A DNA stretch of 34,883 nt, taken from assembly GCF_947254915.1 (NCBI RefSeq), contig NZ_CAMYEZ010000006.1:1-34883 (forward strand), read 5' to 3'. The notes under the pieces are model-generated. The model made no database searches, had not been told where the DNA came from, and worked only from the letters and a program-made list of their open reading frames with translations. The position numbers and the translations under genes are program-made. Shown here piece by piece: positions 24,501 to 31,125 of this stretch. Source of the stretch: an uncultured Porphyromonas sp. (lineage in GTDB: Bacteria; Bacteroidota; Bacteroidia; Bacteroidales; Porphyromonadaceae). Numbering within the stretch: the first letter of the stretch is position 1; every line of letters starts with the position of its first letter.

Positions 24501-25258
24501 TGCGCTGTGGAGGCAATCAGATTCACTCGATCGACCTCTCACAGGCGCCTCTGCTGAACACCATCTTGATCGACGACAACAAGCTCACAGAGCTAGATGT
24601 ACAGCATCAGAAGAACCTCTTCTGGCTCACCTGTTCGGGCAATGAACTCACCAAGCTAGACCTATCGCACAATCCGTCGATCGTCTGGCTCAAGTGTAGT
24701 CGCAACAAGCTCGCACAGCTAGATCTGTCGGCTCAGAAGGCGGTGCAGATGCTTTACTGCGATCACAACCAGATCAGCGAGCTCAAGATCACCAACTATG
24801 CAGGGCTACAGGGACTCTTCTTGCAAAACAACATGATGCCTGTCGCAGCGCTCAATAGTTTGATCAAAGCACTCCCCAACGTCTCTAAGGTAGAGGTGCA
24901 CGACAACAATCGTGAGTGGGTAAAGCAGCTCAACATTAGCGAGAACCCAGGCACTGCTGGGGCTGACATCACGCCTGCACAGAGCAACGGTTGGATCGTT
25001 ACCAAGGTAACCTCCATTTTCGCTCCTACGACTGCAACAGCTACTAGCATCTACTACGACACTGACCAGAGAGCAATCGTCTCAGAGACTCCTCTGACAC
25101 AGATCTCGCTCTACAGCTTACAGGGTGAAATGCTTATGTACGCCAACGATGGTGGCACACACTACGCACTACCTGAGCTACCAGTGGGTAGTTACCTCGT
25201 ATATGCCAAGAGCGCTGACGGAGCCATCCTCACGCTCAAGGTCGTAGTCTCCAAGTAA
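21599..25258 (+). CDS. Large T9SS surface protein: CUB-like, beta-helix, and leucine-rich-repeat domains
   Basis: A 1219-residue protein. Residues 1-20 are a signal peptide. About 28-167 resemble a CUB-like beta-sandwich (YSKTIIKLKP ... EQMEIGEYDELRFYNG). About 183-620 form a right-handed beta-helix with recurrent GGAIYA/GGGVV turns (polymorphic outer membrane/Pbl-type). About 670-700 are a PKD-like linker (FSIDWGDGNKVEY). About 710-1085 contain roughly 16 tandem 21-22-residue leucine-rich repeats (L-x-x-L-x-C-x-x-N-x-L-x-x-L-D-L-S/T). About 1140-1219 are a T9SS sorting domain (ISLYSLQGEMLMYA ... LPVGSYLVYA ... LKVVVSK). This is a typical adhesin/internalin-like design. A terminator separates it from the serpin gene. 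Confidence 0.88.
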   Translation: MKRLLPLLFLYLLATLGVMAQEKQGKQIFHTGSEGPVFDYTVEAGLPRPYYDDGGPSRGMRGNYSKTIIKLKPLNSNSHITIVFEQMEIGEYDELRFYNGAIELWNGPNEDGEYYYDWPKGVDPIKTVKGTPSNPHFAVTSTAADGCLSVALYNGSNSPGWKAMVYCVRNGDPEPGTAPQQATIRYVSTTGSGDGSSWSNASSNLQAMIDASSAGDEIWVAKGTYHPTKLIKTSKKRSYAFILKEGVSLYGGFAGNETTRDARTAAKVIGNCYRANETILSADDDVPDVWTRVEGAGSKVREEWQITGNKGNYNHVLYSATPFTERTTIDGFTLKGANANVQNVKACGGALYASGNVALLNCDITEHYAYTAAETTLPTWPFLGGAVAILKGAGKALVKNCAFSKNMISMPTGVASGAGLYIEQGTVEHSTFDGCIAPDQGGAIRAIGSTVKACEITNSYGGSGGAIYAENATLQANKIYNCTSMRGGAIYASASTIENNILYNCFADDPIYEDPTLANRGGGAVWTLGTSKLIGNLIYNCTGFKGGGVVMTADGIFAHNTIAQCVANNSTETTPDLLLPAGTKALNSISGVNAPSKHFVKPTTFAGYTKDAAKAEELATSDWHLLTTSSLIGTGTSSEYNNTIDICGDTRIQELSVNPGAIAKAVAPVEEEAAIVMTVEKTDKPIKIATGGLKGTKFSIDWGDGNKVEYEGLKEITKTPLGNTIKVYGDDILALQANNIGLTVLDVTNAPKLLKLICNNNKLSELDLTKNTALSALYCSENLISKPLNISECTKMRAFDISRNAIPGKLDLSKMSRLSSFKCFNNAISELLLPKTAPLNTIDCDSNRIATLDLTGINDLAELNCAYNELTELTLTKLPNLSKVYAPGNKLSKITFDPKTIITDLTLFSNKFATIDLSALPKLTSLYLQDNELTSIDLTVTPLIKWLNLSNNKLSSLNVTPLTGLMNLRCGGNQIHSIDLSQAPLLNTILIDDNKLTELDVQHQKNLFWLTCSGNELTKLDLSHNPSIVWLKCSRNKLAQLDLSAQKAVQMLYCDHNQISELKITNYAGLQGLFLQNNMMPVAALNSLIKALPNVSKVEVHDNNREWVKQLNISENPGTAGADITPAQSNGWIVTKVTSIFAPTTATATSIYYDTDQRAIVSETPLTQISLYSLQGEMLMYANDGGTHYALPELPVGSYLVYAKSADGAILTLKVVVSK

Positions 25259-25280
25259 GACTGCTAACGCTATAAATGCG

Positions 25281-25313
25281 ACAAGCCCCCCGACAGAGCT
25301 GGGGGGCTTGTTT
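25281..25313 (+). terminator. Terminator after the LRR protein gene
   Basis: AAGCCCCCC (25283-25291) pairs with GGGGGGCTT (25301-25309), loop GACAGAGCT, with TTTG following. The serpin gene starts 31 bases downstream, so it may have its own promoter or depend on read-through. Confidence 0.88.
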
Positions 25314-25344
25314 GCAACAACTAATAAGTAAACTAGTATAACCT

Positions 25345-26739
25345 ATGAAGTATCGTTCAACTTTTGGCTTAGCCCTTATGCTTGCTGTGGCACTTGTCAC
25401 TCTGAGCGCTTGCGACAAGGAGGTGCGAGACCCCAAGGAGGGTGCTATCACCTTCCTAGTCGGTGGCAAGGCTCCCGCCGCTGGTACGCCTATGCCTAAG
25501 ATCCCCAACGTGTCTCATGTCTCCCTGCCCGCAGAGAGCATGCCACTGGTAGAGGCTGGAAATGCCTTTAGCCTTAAGCTCTTTGGGGCTCTTCTGGACA
25601 ATCGGGATGCCAGTGCTAACCTCGTGCTCTCACCAATCTCTATCGAGACGGCTCTCGGAATGAATGCGGTGGGTCTGTCGGACGAAGCTTTTGATGAGTA
25701 CAGATCGGCACTGAAGCTACCCGCTACACAGAGCATTGCCTCTGTGGCAAGATATTATCAGCAGCTCAACGCGGTGATGTGTAGTGCGGGTGAATACGCC
25801 TGCTTCTTCCCATCCAATAGCTTTTGGGTCTCCTCAAAGTATCAAAGTCACTTGATCAAGTCCTACCCACGGCAACTCTTTGACTTCTTTGGTGCTCCGA
25901 CAGCGACACTCGACCTCAGCGATCCAGCCTCATACGAGGCGGTCAATGCTTGGATCAGCCGCAAGACCTACGGCAAGATACCGCATATGCTCAACCCTAG
26001 TCGTGCTGGGGAGCAAGACCCGCTTGCTTTCCTAGTTAATACCGCATTCTTTGCAGCAGCGTGGCAATGGAAGACGAGCGAAGAGCAGACCCAAGCGGGC
26101 AAGTTCACCAATGCCACTGGCAAGGAGGAGCCGGCTATGATGATGTCTATCCACAATGACACTTCCATCGACTACTTTGCCGATGACCGCTTTGAGGCGC
26201 TTTCCGTTGGTCTACTAGCCAGTGAGGAGATGCGAGAGCATGGTAAGACACCATTTCGTATGCTGCTCATCTTACCGAAAGACCGTACGCTACCGCTCTC
26301 CCAGAGCTTACCGACAACCGAAGAGCTACGCAGATTTACCACCGCTGGCAAGCGCTACGCACTAGATATACGACTACCCCGCCTGAGCGCTGGGATCCCC
26401 ACGCTAGACTTGACGCCTGAGCTGATGGGGCTAGGACTATGCAAGACGCTGGGAGTACCTCTCACGGAGCTCAGCCGTATGTTTGACCCGAAGTTTCTAG
26501 CGCAGCAGATGAGCGAGCAGTCAGGTCGACAAAACCGCCTATACCACCAAGCGACACTCCAGTGGGATGAGAAAGGCGTCGAGGGAGCCGCTGCAACGGT
26601 TATAGGAGCCGTGGCGCCTGGTCTAGGTGACCCGCTTGAGACTCGTAGCATCGCCTTCGACAGACCATTCTTTGCTTCTATCGTACACCCCGAGACGGGC
26701 AAGATCCTCTTCATCGCTGCCATCAACACACTACGCTGA
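25345..26739 (+). CDS. Lipoprotein serpin (serine/cysteine protease inhibitor)
   Basis: A 464-residue serpin (I4 family). A signal peptide with lipobox LSAC puts lipidated C23 first, followed by DKE, resembling the Bacteroidota surface-export signal. The fold is complete: NAFSLKLFGALL (hA), NLVLSPISIETALGMNAVGLSDEA (hB-like), FLVNTAFFAAAWQWK (s3A), and the reactive-centre hinge DEKGVEGAAATV (408-419). The small residues at P12-P9 are the mark of inhibitory serpins. The stretch after the hinge (AVAPGLGDPLETR) precedes FDRPFFASIVHPETGKILFIA. From hinge Glu to the Phe of FDRPF is 29 residues, about 5 more than in alpha-1-antitrypsin, so P1 cannot be fixed. It likely blocks host neutrophil or competing bacterial proteases at the surface. 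Confidence 0.93.
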   Translation: MKYRSTFGLALMLAVALVTLSACDKEVRDPKEGAITFLVGGKAPAAGTPMPKIPNVSHVSLPAESMPLVEAGNAFSLKLFGALLDNRDASANLVLSPISIETALGMNAVGLSDEAFDEYRSALKLPATQSIASVARYYQQLNAVMCSAGEYACFFPSNSFWVSSKYQSHLIKSYPRQLFDFFGAPTATLDLSDPASYEAVNAWISRKTYGKIPHMLNPSRAGEQDPLAFLVNTAFFAAAWQWKTSEEQTQAGKFTNATGKEEPAMMMSIHNDTSIDYFADDRFEALSVGLLASEEMREHGKTPFRMLLILPKDRTLPLSQSLPTTEELRRFTTAGKRYALDIRLPRLSAGIPTLDLTPELMGLGLCKTLGVPLTELSRMFDPKFLAQQMSEQSGRQNRLYHQATLQWDEKGVEGAAATVIGAVAPGLGDPLETRSIAFDRPFFASIVHPETGKILFIAAINTLR

Positions 26740-26796
26740 TAACGCGTGGTAAGCGAACATACACATTAAACAGTTTAACTATAAAACGTTTCCCCT

Positions 26797-28245
26797 ATGA
26801 AAGGAATCACATCAATCCTCCTGCTCCTCGTAGCAGGACTATGCACCTTCACGAGTTGTAGTGAGTGCAATTCAATCCCAGGGCATGACACACCTCAGGG
26901 GCCTGAGATCTCACAGTGGATGCTCCCCATAGAGCGCTACGGCATCACCATCGACGAGGTGACTCAGATCGAGGAGGGGCGTGGCAACAAGGTCGAGCGC
27001 TCAGAAGAGCTGATGACCCTCACGGCTACGCCTCAGGACACCAAAGTGGTACGAGAGATCGTCTACTACTTTGACAAGAGCAGTCACTATCAGGTGGCTC
27101 GCGTACAGTTTGCTACGCAGGAGACCGCCAAGCAGTTTATCCAAGAGTATCTGCTCAACAATGGCTTTGTCAAGAGTGGACTCCGCACAGCTAAGGCTTC
27201 GGAGGAGATCTACGTCAGCGCCCCACGCGGTAGCCGTGTCTCCTCTGTCGTCCTCGTGGATGGCAAGCAGACCGAGCCTATCTTCTGGTGGGCTAGCAAT
27301 GACAACAAGAAGACCAACTGGCTACGCGTCGATCCTCTTCAGGACAAGGCTACTGGTATATGGACTCCTCTCTTACCTTACGGAGCTACACTAGAGATGG
27401 TTCAGCTCTTTGAGGCTCGCACGGGACACACTTATGATGCTGAGGCGAGCAAGCCTGACCGAGGGGTATATAAGTTCAAGACTGGCCATGACGTGTATAC
27501 ACAAACGACTTATTGGTTTGACGTCAAGACCAAACACTTCCTCGAGGAGAGCAAGGTCTCTTGCGACACACTCCACCGTCCTACGCCTGAGCAGGTTGAC
27601 GCTTATCTGACGGCACAAGGCTTTACAAAGACTGGGCTACAAGACAAGGCTGGGAACTCTATCTACTACGACAAGTCGCTCAAGCTAGTTGCTCACGTAG
27701 ATATGAATATACCGAAGGAGGCTGAGGCTAAAAAGACTTTCCGCCCAGGTATCCAGTACTACATTCAGAACCTTGACAATGACTTGGCATATGATGAGGT
27801 AGACTTCCCAATGCCAATCTTTGGCTTTGAGAAGGAGAAGATGGAGGACGTTATGAAGGCTTATGCTAAGCAGGAGTATACGGCAGCGGTGCTACCTCAG
27901 CTTGCGGATGACTTCCCCTTCCCAGCTGTACAGACACGCTGTAAGTACTTCCCGACCATCATCTTAGTGCCGTCAGACACTGAGCCCCTCTATGGCGCTG
28001 CTATGGTTGTCTGCAAAGACACCCGAGCACTCTACTCACCGTCCATTCTTAAGAAACTGGCAGATATGGGCTTTGTATTTGATAAGAAGAGGACGATCCT
28101 ACTCCCCACTTATGTCAATAAGGAGCTTGGCGTAATGGTGCAAATAGACGATGGAAATGTGTCGGGCGTTATGTGCGTCAGCTTCAGTCCTATTGAGGAC
28201 TTCAAGAGTGCGTCTGTTCCTATGGCTCGACGCCTAAAGCGATAG
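26797..28245 (+). CDS. Surface lipoprotein with three diverged internal modules, unknown function
   Basis: A 482-residue lipoprotein; lipidated Cys21 (FTSC). Three modules of about 110-140 residues recur. Each ends in a 'Y-L-x4-GF-x-K-x-G/K-L' helix followed by two strands ending IYVSA / IYYDK / LLPTY and V-x-V-D/M-V-D. Examples are YLLNNGFVKSGL (about 118), YLTAQGFTKTGL (about 265) and LADMGFVFDKKR (about 420). The first two modules also share a VYYFD/TYWFD strand. I do not recognise a family. It lies 57 bases after the serpin gene and is probably cotranscribed with it; a terminator follows. Confidence 0.8.
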   Translation: MKGITSILLLLVAGLCTFTSCSECNSIPGHDTPQGPEISQWMLPIERYGITIDEVTQIEEGRGNKVERSEELMTLTATPQDTKVVREIVYYFDKSSHYQVARVQFATQETAKQFIQEYLLNNGFVKSGLRTAKASEEIYVSAPRGSRVSSVVLVDGKQTEPIFWWASNDNKKTNWLRVDPLQDKATGIWTPLLPYGATLEMVQLFEARTGHTYDAEASKPDRGVYKFKTGHDVYTQTTYWFDVKTKHFLEESKVSCDTLHRPTPEQVDAYLTAQGFTKTGLQDKAGNSIYYDKSLKLVAHVDMNIPKEAEAKKTFRPGIQYYIQNLDNDLAYDEVDFPMPIFGFEKEKMEDVMKAYAKQEYTAAVLPQLADDFPFPAVQTRCKYFPTIILVPSDTEPLYGAAMVVCKDTRALYSPSILKKLADMGFVFDKKRTILLPTYVNKELGVMVQIDDGNVSGVMCVSFSPIEDFKSASVPMARRLKR

Positions 28246-28281
28246 TGCTAGACCGAGCGATATAACATCAACCATAATAGT

Positions 28282-28315
28282 ACGGGCGGGCTCACCATAT
28301 AGTGAGTCCGCCCGT
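28282..28315 (+). terminator. Terminator after the three-module lipoprotein
   Basis: ACGGGCGG-G-CTCAC (28282-28295) pairs with GTGAG-T-CCGCCCGT (28302-28315), followed by TGTCGTTCTT. Confidence 0.85.
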
Positions 28316-28496
28316 TGTCGTTCTTGAGGGGGAGCTGGTATGTGGAGGCGCTTTGCCGAAGGCAACCGTATCGCATTCTCTTTCTAGCACATTTTAGTTC
28401 CCAAAAGAAGACTGTTGTCTTTTCCTTCTACACATATTCTTGGGGATTGCTACTCCGCTAAACTAGTAAAATGTTTAATGCCGAAAGAGACTCTCT
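28316..28496. other. Gene-free spacer
   Basis: I see no gene, promoter or conserved RNA here. It contains a small CTTTGCCGAAGGCAA hairpin near 28350. Confidence 0.45.
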
Positions 28497-28529
28497 AAAA
28501 AAAAACAGAGCGACTCTCGCCACTCTGTT
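28497..28529 (-). terminator. Terminator of the tRNA transcript
   Basis: On the minus strand AACAGAG (28523-28529 complement) and CTCTGTT (28504-28510 complement) form a stem followed by a run of T (A at 28497-28505 on the plus strand), directly after tRNA-Gly. Confidence 0.85.
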
Positions 28530-28548
28530 AATCATTCTATCTAATTAG

Positions 28549-28621
28549 AGCGGAAAACGAGGCTCGAACTCGCGACCCTCAGCTTGGGAAGCTGATGCTC
28601 TACCAACTGAGCTATTTCCGC
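28549..28621 (-). tRNA. tRNA-Gly (CCC anticodon)
   Basis: A 73-nt cloverleaf: acceptor GCGGAAA/TTTCCGC, D arm GCTCAGTTGGTAGAGC, anticodon stem TCAGC/GCTGA with loop TTCCCAA, and T arm GCGAG-TTCGAGC-CTCGT. Discriminator T73. CCA is not encoded. Probably cotranscribed with tRNA-Ser upstream. Confidence 0.93.
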
Positions 28622-28672
28622 ATAGCATCTCCTCGGGATTGCTCTCTAGCGGTGCTGCCAGAGTACTTAAAG

Positions 28673-28757
28673 CGGAGAGAGAGGGATTCGAACCCCCGGA
28701 CCCGTGAAGGTCAACGGTTTTCAAGACCGCCGCAATCGACCACTCTGCCACCTCTCC
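28673..28757 (-). tRNA. tRNA-Ser (UGA anticodon)
   Basis: An 85-nt class II tRNA: acceptor GGAGAGG/TCTCTCC (one wobble), anticodon stem GCGGT/ACCGT with loop CTTGAAA, long variable arm (TTGACCTTCACGGGTC), T loop GGGTTCGAATCCC. Discriminator G73. First gene of the two-tRNA transcript. Confidence 0.93.
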
Positions 28758-28821
28758 TTACTTAATGACAAAAGGATTAACGTCCTCAGTCTGTAAGCAC
28801 GCATCTCAATCAATGCGCCTG

Positions 28822-28851
28822 CAAAGGTACTACATTTTCTTCAATAAACAA
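28822..28851 (-). promoter_or_regulatory. Promoter of the tRNA-Ser/tRNA-Gly transcript
   Basis: On the minus strand TTG (28849-28851) and TACCTTTG (28822-28829) are 19 bp apart, the ideal Bacteroidota spacing. The tRNA-Ser 5' end lies 65 bases downstream. Confidence 0.75.
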
Positions 28852-28962
28852 CACACCGCCAAATTCTAGCTAGGGCGCGCATTCTAGTGTCAAGTGCAAC
28901 ACAGCTACAAATGTGGGAAAAAACTTCATCGGGAGTTTTATAGCCTAGTTTTTTGCGGAGTC

Positions 28963-29152
28963 CAATTTTCTACCGAATAATTTCCCAATAGCTAACGAGG
29001 AAATGAAAATTCTCCACGGAGGGGCGAAATAAAACTTCGGAAGAATGAAATGAAACTTCGGAAGAATGAAATGGAAGTTCGGAAGAATTTCTCCGCTCCT
29101 CGCTGGATATTCTGAAATCCCCACCGAGAGATTTCGGATTTCCTCGGGGGGA
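28963..29152 (-). repeat. Dispersed composite intergenic repeat, copy D
   Basis: Units begin at 29032, 29053 and 29074 (TTCGGAAGAATGAAATG core). Left flank: GAGTCCAATTTTCTACC...TTTCCCAATAGCT and TTCTCCACGGAGGGGCGAAAT. Right flank: CCCCACCGAGAGATTTCGG and TTTCCTCGGGGG, which can form a hairpin (CCGAG / CTCGG with CCCC / GGGG). This is the cleanest copy together with E. Confidence 0.9.
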
Positions 29153-29240
29153 GTAGCTGTTAGCCGTTGGCTAGTGTCTCTAGTGCCACTAGTGCGACTA
29201 GAGGAGTCCCCTCTCTAATCTCTAAAGTCTAACAGACATC
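29153..29240. repeat. CTAGTG-type short tandem repeat beside copy D
   Basis: GGCTAGTGTCTCTAGTGCCACTAGTGCGACTAGAGG (about 29170-29204) is followed by TAATCTCTAAAGTCTAAC, the inverse of the TTAGACTTTAGA motif next to copy A. The order repeat body - CTAGTG tract - TTAGA tract is kept in copy E. Confidence 0.7.
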
Positions 29241-29243
29241 CTA

Positions 29244-29274
29244 TTGGCGTATTAAACAAAAACAACTATCTTTG
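29244..29274 (+). promoter_or_regulatory. Promoter upstream of the poly-C leader
   Basis: TTG (29244-29246) and TATCTTTG (29267-29274) are 20 bp apart, a good Bacteroidota promoter. The transcript would run through the 11-C tract and the hairpin at 29482-29511 toward the lipoprotein gene at 29625. Confidence 0.7.
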
Positions 29275-29481
29275 CTGTGCAAACGTTAAGAATGTGCAAA
29301 TGATCTATAGGTTTACCCCCCCCCCCATTATTTAACGAATAAGAACAACAGCTCTCTAGAGTTGTTGATTTTATCAATGGTGGAGGGCCTTATTACGAAG
29401 GTCGGGAAACTTATAGTGTGCGCTCTAATGCTATCATCTCTTCCTATAGAGGGTGTACGTGGCGCATCAATCAATGACATG
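29275..29481. other. Leader with 11-C homopolymer and a hairpin; possible short ORF
   Basis: An uninterrupted run of 11 C lies at 29316-29326. A stem CAACAGCTCT / AGAGTTGTTG lies at 29346-29367. A short plus frame with an ATG at 29377 reads VGKLIVCALMLSSLPIEGVRG, resembling a signal peptide, and continues to 29604 through the next hairpin. Whether it is translated is unclear. Confidence 0.45.
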
Positions 29482-29511
29482 AGGATAATCTCTCAATTGA
29501 GAGGTTATCCT
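29482..29511 (+). terminator. Hairpin terminator or attenuator in the lipoprotein leader
   Basis: AGGATAATCTCTC (29482-29494) pairs with GAGAGGTTATCCT (29499-29511), loop AATT, with one wobble, followed by CTATTTCTTTTCT. It lies between the promoter at 29244-29274 and the CDS at 29625, so it could attenuate that transcript or end a short one. Confidence 0.7.
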
Positions 29512-29624
29512 CTATTTCTTTTCTCGTGCTTCTCTAACGATTTCAGCCTGTTGAGATCCTTTGATTATCTTGACCAAAGGGTTCATAATCTACGGAGAGT
29601 CTAACTTAAACAACCTAAATACAA

Positions 29625-31037
29625 ATGAGAAATCTGATTTCAATCATTGCACTTGCGATGCTCGTTATTGCTTGTTCCCCAGAGGAGCCTACTCCTAATC
29701 CTGCGAAGGAGAGTATCTTTAAGGCAGAGTTTCAAGCTTCTCCCGCTATATTCTCAGCCGAAGGTGGTGTTGGGACAGTAAAGGGCTCCCTGCAAGAGGT
29801 GTCATCTGAAGGAAAAGTGATCAAAGAGACACCACTAGCGAAGGAAGACTTTACAGTGTCTCTCAAGAGTGGAGATGCTAGCCAACTCTCGCTAGATCAA
29901 GAAAGCAAAGAGTTCACAGTCCGTAAGGGGGCGTCATCAGCCTTTGAACTAGAAGTTATAGTTACCCAAGGCAAAGCAAAGGGAAACCGTCAGATTCTGA
30001 CAGTTCGCCGTGAGGGTGCACTTTCTTATGCCTTTGAGGCTAAGCCGGATCACTTTACGCATAATGGCGGTGTAGGACAAGTCTCAGGTGTCTGCAAGGT
30101 GCTTGATGCCTCTGGGACTGTAATCGCAGAGGAGCCTCTTGCTAATGACCAGTTCACGCTAACTTTAAAGCAGGGAGATGTGACTGAACTCACTATAGAC
30201 GAAGCGATGAAGAGCTTCACAGTAAAGCCAGGTAATGCAGAAACAGACTTCGTTTTGTTGGCAAAAGGGCTAACTCCAGGGGCTGTAGCCGAAGAAATCC
30301 GAATACGTCGTGATGCTAAGCCCGCTCCCATCATTCGGACAGCTCTAGATTATGTTGCTGAGTATAATATGAATGCTGACGGGAGTAACTTCGTCCAGAC
30401 ACAAGACTGTGATGTAAGTGGATACTTTACATTTGATGATGCTGTGTCTAAGTTTGCCAATATCACAGTCGCCGGCACAAAATACCATCTACCTAGTCAG
30501 AAAGAGTGGCTGTCAATCATACCGCTTGATAGAACGCCTATTGACTATATTAACTTCACACAAACCTACAAGCACCAAGATGTCTCAGAGAGCGTCTCTG
30601 TAGGAGGACAAGATGTCACCTCTACAAATGATTACTACGCCCCTGGAGATGGTGTTGTATATGCTCTGCGATACAAGGGAACTATCTTCGTATCAGCATG
30701 GCGCTACGAAGTCATCACCAAAGGAGGGCAGAGAGTACTAAAGATAAGGGTACGTCCCTTAGACAAGGAGACTACATCCGTTACGGTTGAAGAGATTGGC
30801 AAGACTACCTTTTGGACTGGAGATGGTGAAGTCGTCCGAACATTCCCTGCATCTGGTATGAAGACCTCTTCGGGGAATGTTGCCCTCAAAGGATCTGATG
30901 GCTACTTTTGGGCTGTAACAGATGAAGGGCCACTCAACGGTTGGGGTATGTTTTTCGATGCCTCTTCTTCTGATGTCGGAAGATATAGGCGCAATCTACA
31001 GAGTAGTGTACGCCTTTTTATAACTAAGGTGAAGTAG
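29625..31037 (+). CDS. Surface lipoprotein with two tandem beta-domains and a FISUMP-type C-terminal domain
   Basis: A 470-residue lipoprotein; lipidated Cys17 (VIAC) followed by SPEE, which resembles the Bacteroidota surface-export signal. Two tandem ~100-residue immunoglobulin-like modules (about 30-131 and 133-232) align well: GGVGTVKG / GGVGQVSG, FTVSLKSGDASQLSLD / FTLTLKQGDVTELTID, KEFTVRKG / KSFTVKPG. The C-terminal half (about 240-470) has YHLPSQKEW and GYFWAVTDEG...NLQSSVRLFITK, typical of the Fibrobacter major paralogous (FISUMP/lectin-like) domain found at tips of surface fibres. It may be a fimbrial tip or adhesin. The 11-C tract upstream may vary its expression. Confidence 0.82.
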   Translation: MRNLISIIALAMLVIACSPEEPTPNPAKESIFKAEFQASPAIFSAEGGVGTVKGSLQEVSSEGKVIKETPLAKEDFTVSLKSGDASQLSLDQESKEFTVRKGASSAFELEVIVTQGKAKGNRQILTVRREGALSYAFEAKPDHFTHNGGVGQVSGVCKVLDASGTVIAEEPLANDQFTLTLKQGDVTELTIDEAMKSFTVKPGNAETDFVLLAKGLTPGAVAEEIRIRRDAKPAPIIRTALDYVAEYNMNADGSNFVQTQDCDVSGYFTFDDAVSKFANITVAGTKYHLPSQKEWLSIIPLDRTPIDYINFTQTYKHQDVSESVSVGGQDVTSTNDYYAPGDGVVYALRYKGTIFVSAWRYEVITKGGQRVLKIRVRPLDKETTSVTVEEIGKTTFWTGDGEVVRTFPASGMKTSSGNVALKGSDGYFWAVTDEGPLNGWGMFFDASSSDVGRYRRNLQSSVRLFITKVK

Positions 31038-31125
31038 CATAATCTAGCAGACACCAGACATCGTGCTGATATGTCTACCACATCAGCACTACACAAAGGG
31101 TCATAATCAACTTTACTACCATAGA

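Noticed and set aside
28545..28751. Minus-strand 68-codon ORF
   Set aside because: It covers tRNA-Gly and tRNA-Ser, which explain the sequence.
29032..29094. 21-bp direct repeats as a possible CRISPR array
   Set aside because: Units abut directly with no spacers, only three to four units, and no cas genes.
31063..31125. Upstream in-frame start for the T9SS adhesin-like protein
   Set aside because: It would bury the signal peptide behind 21 polar residues.
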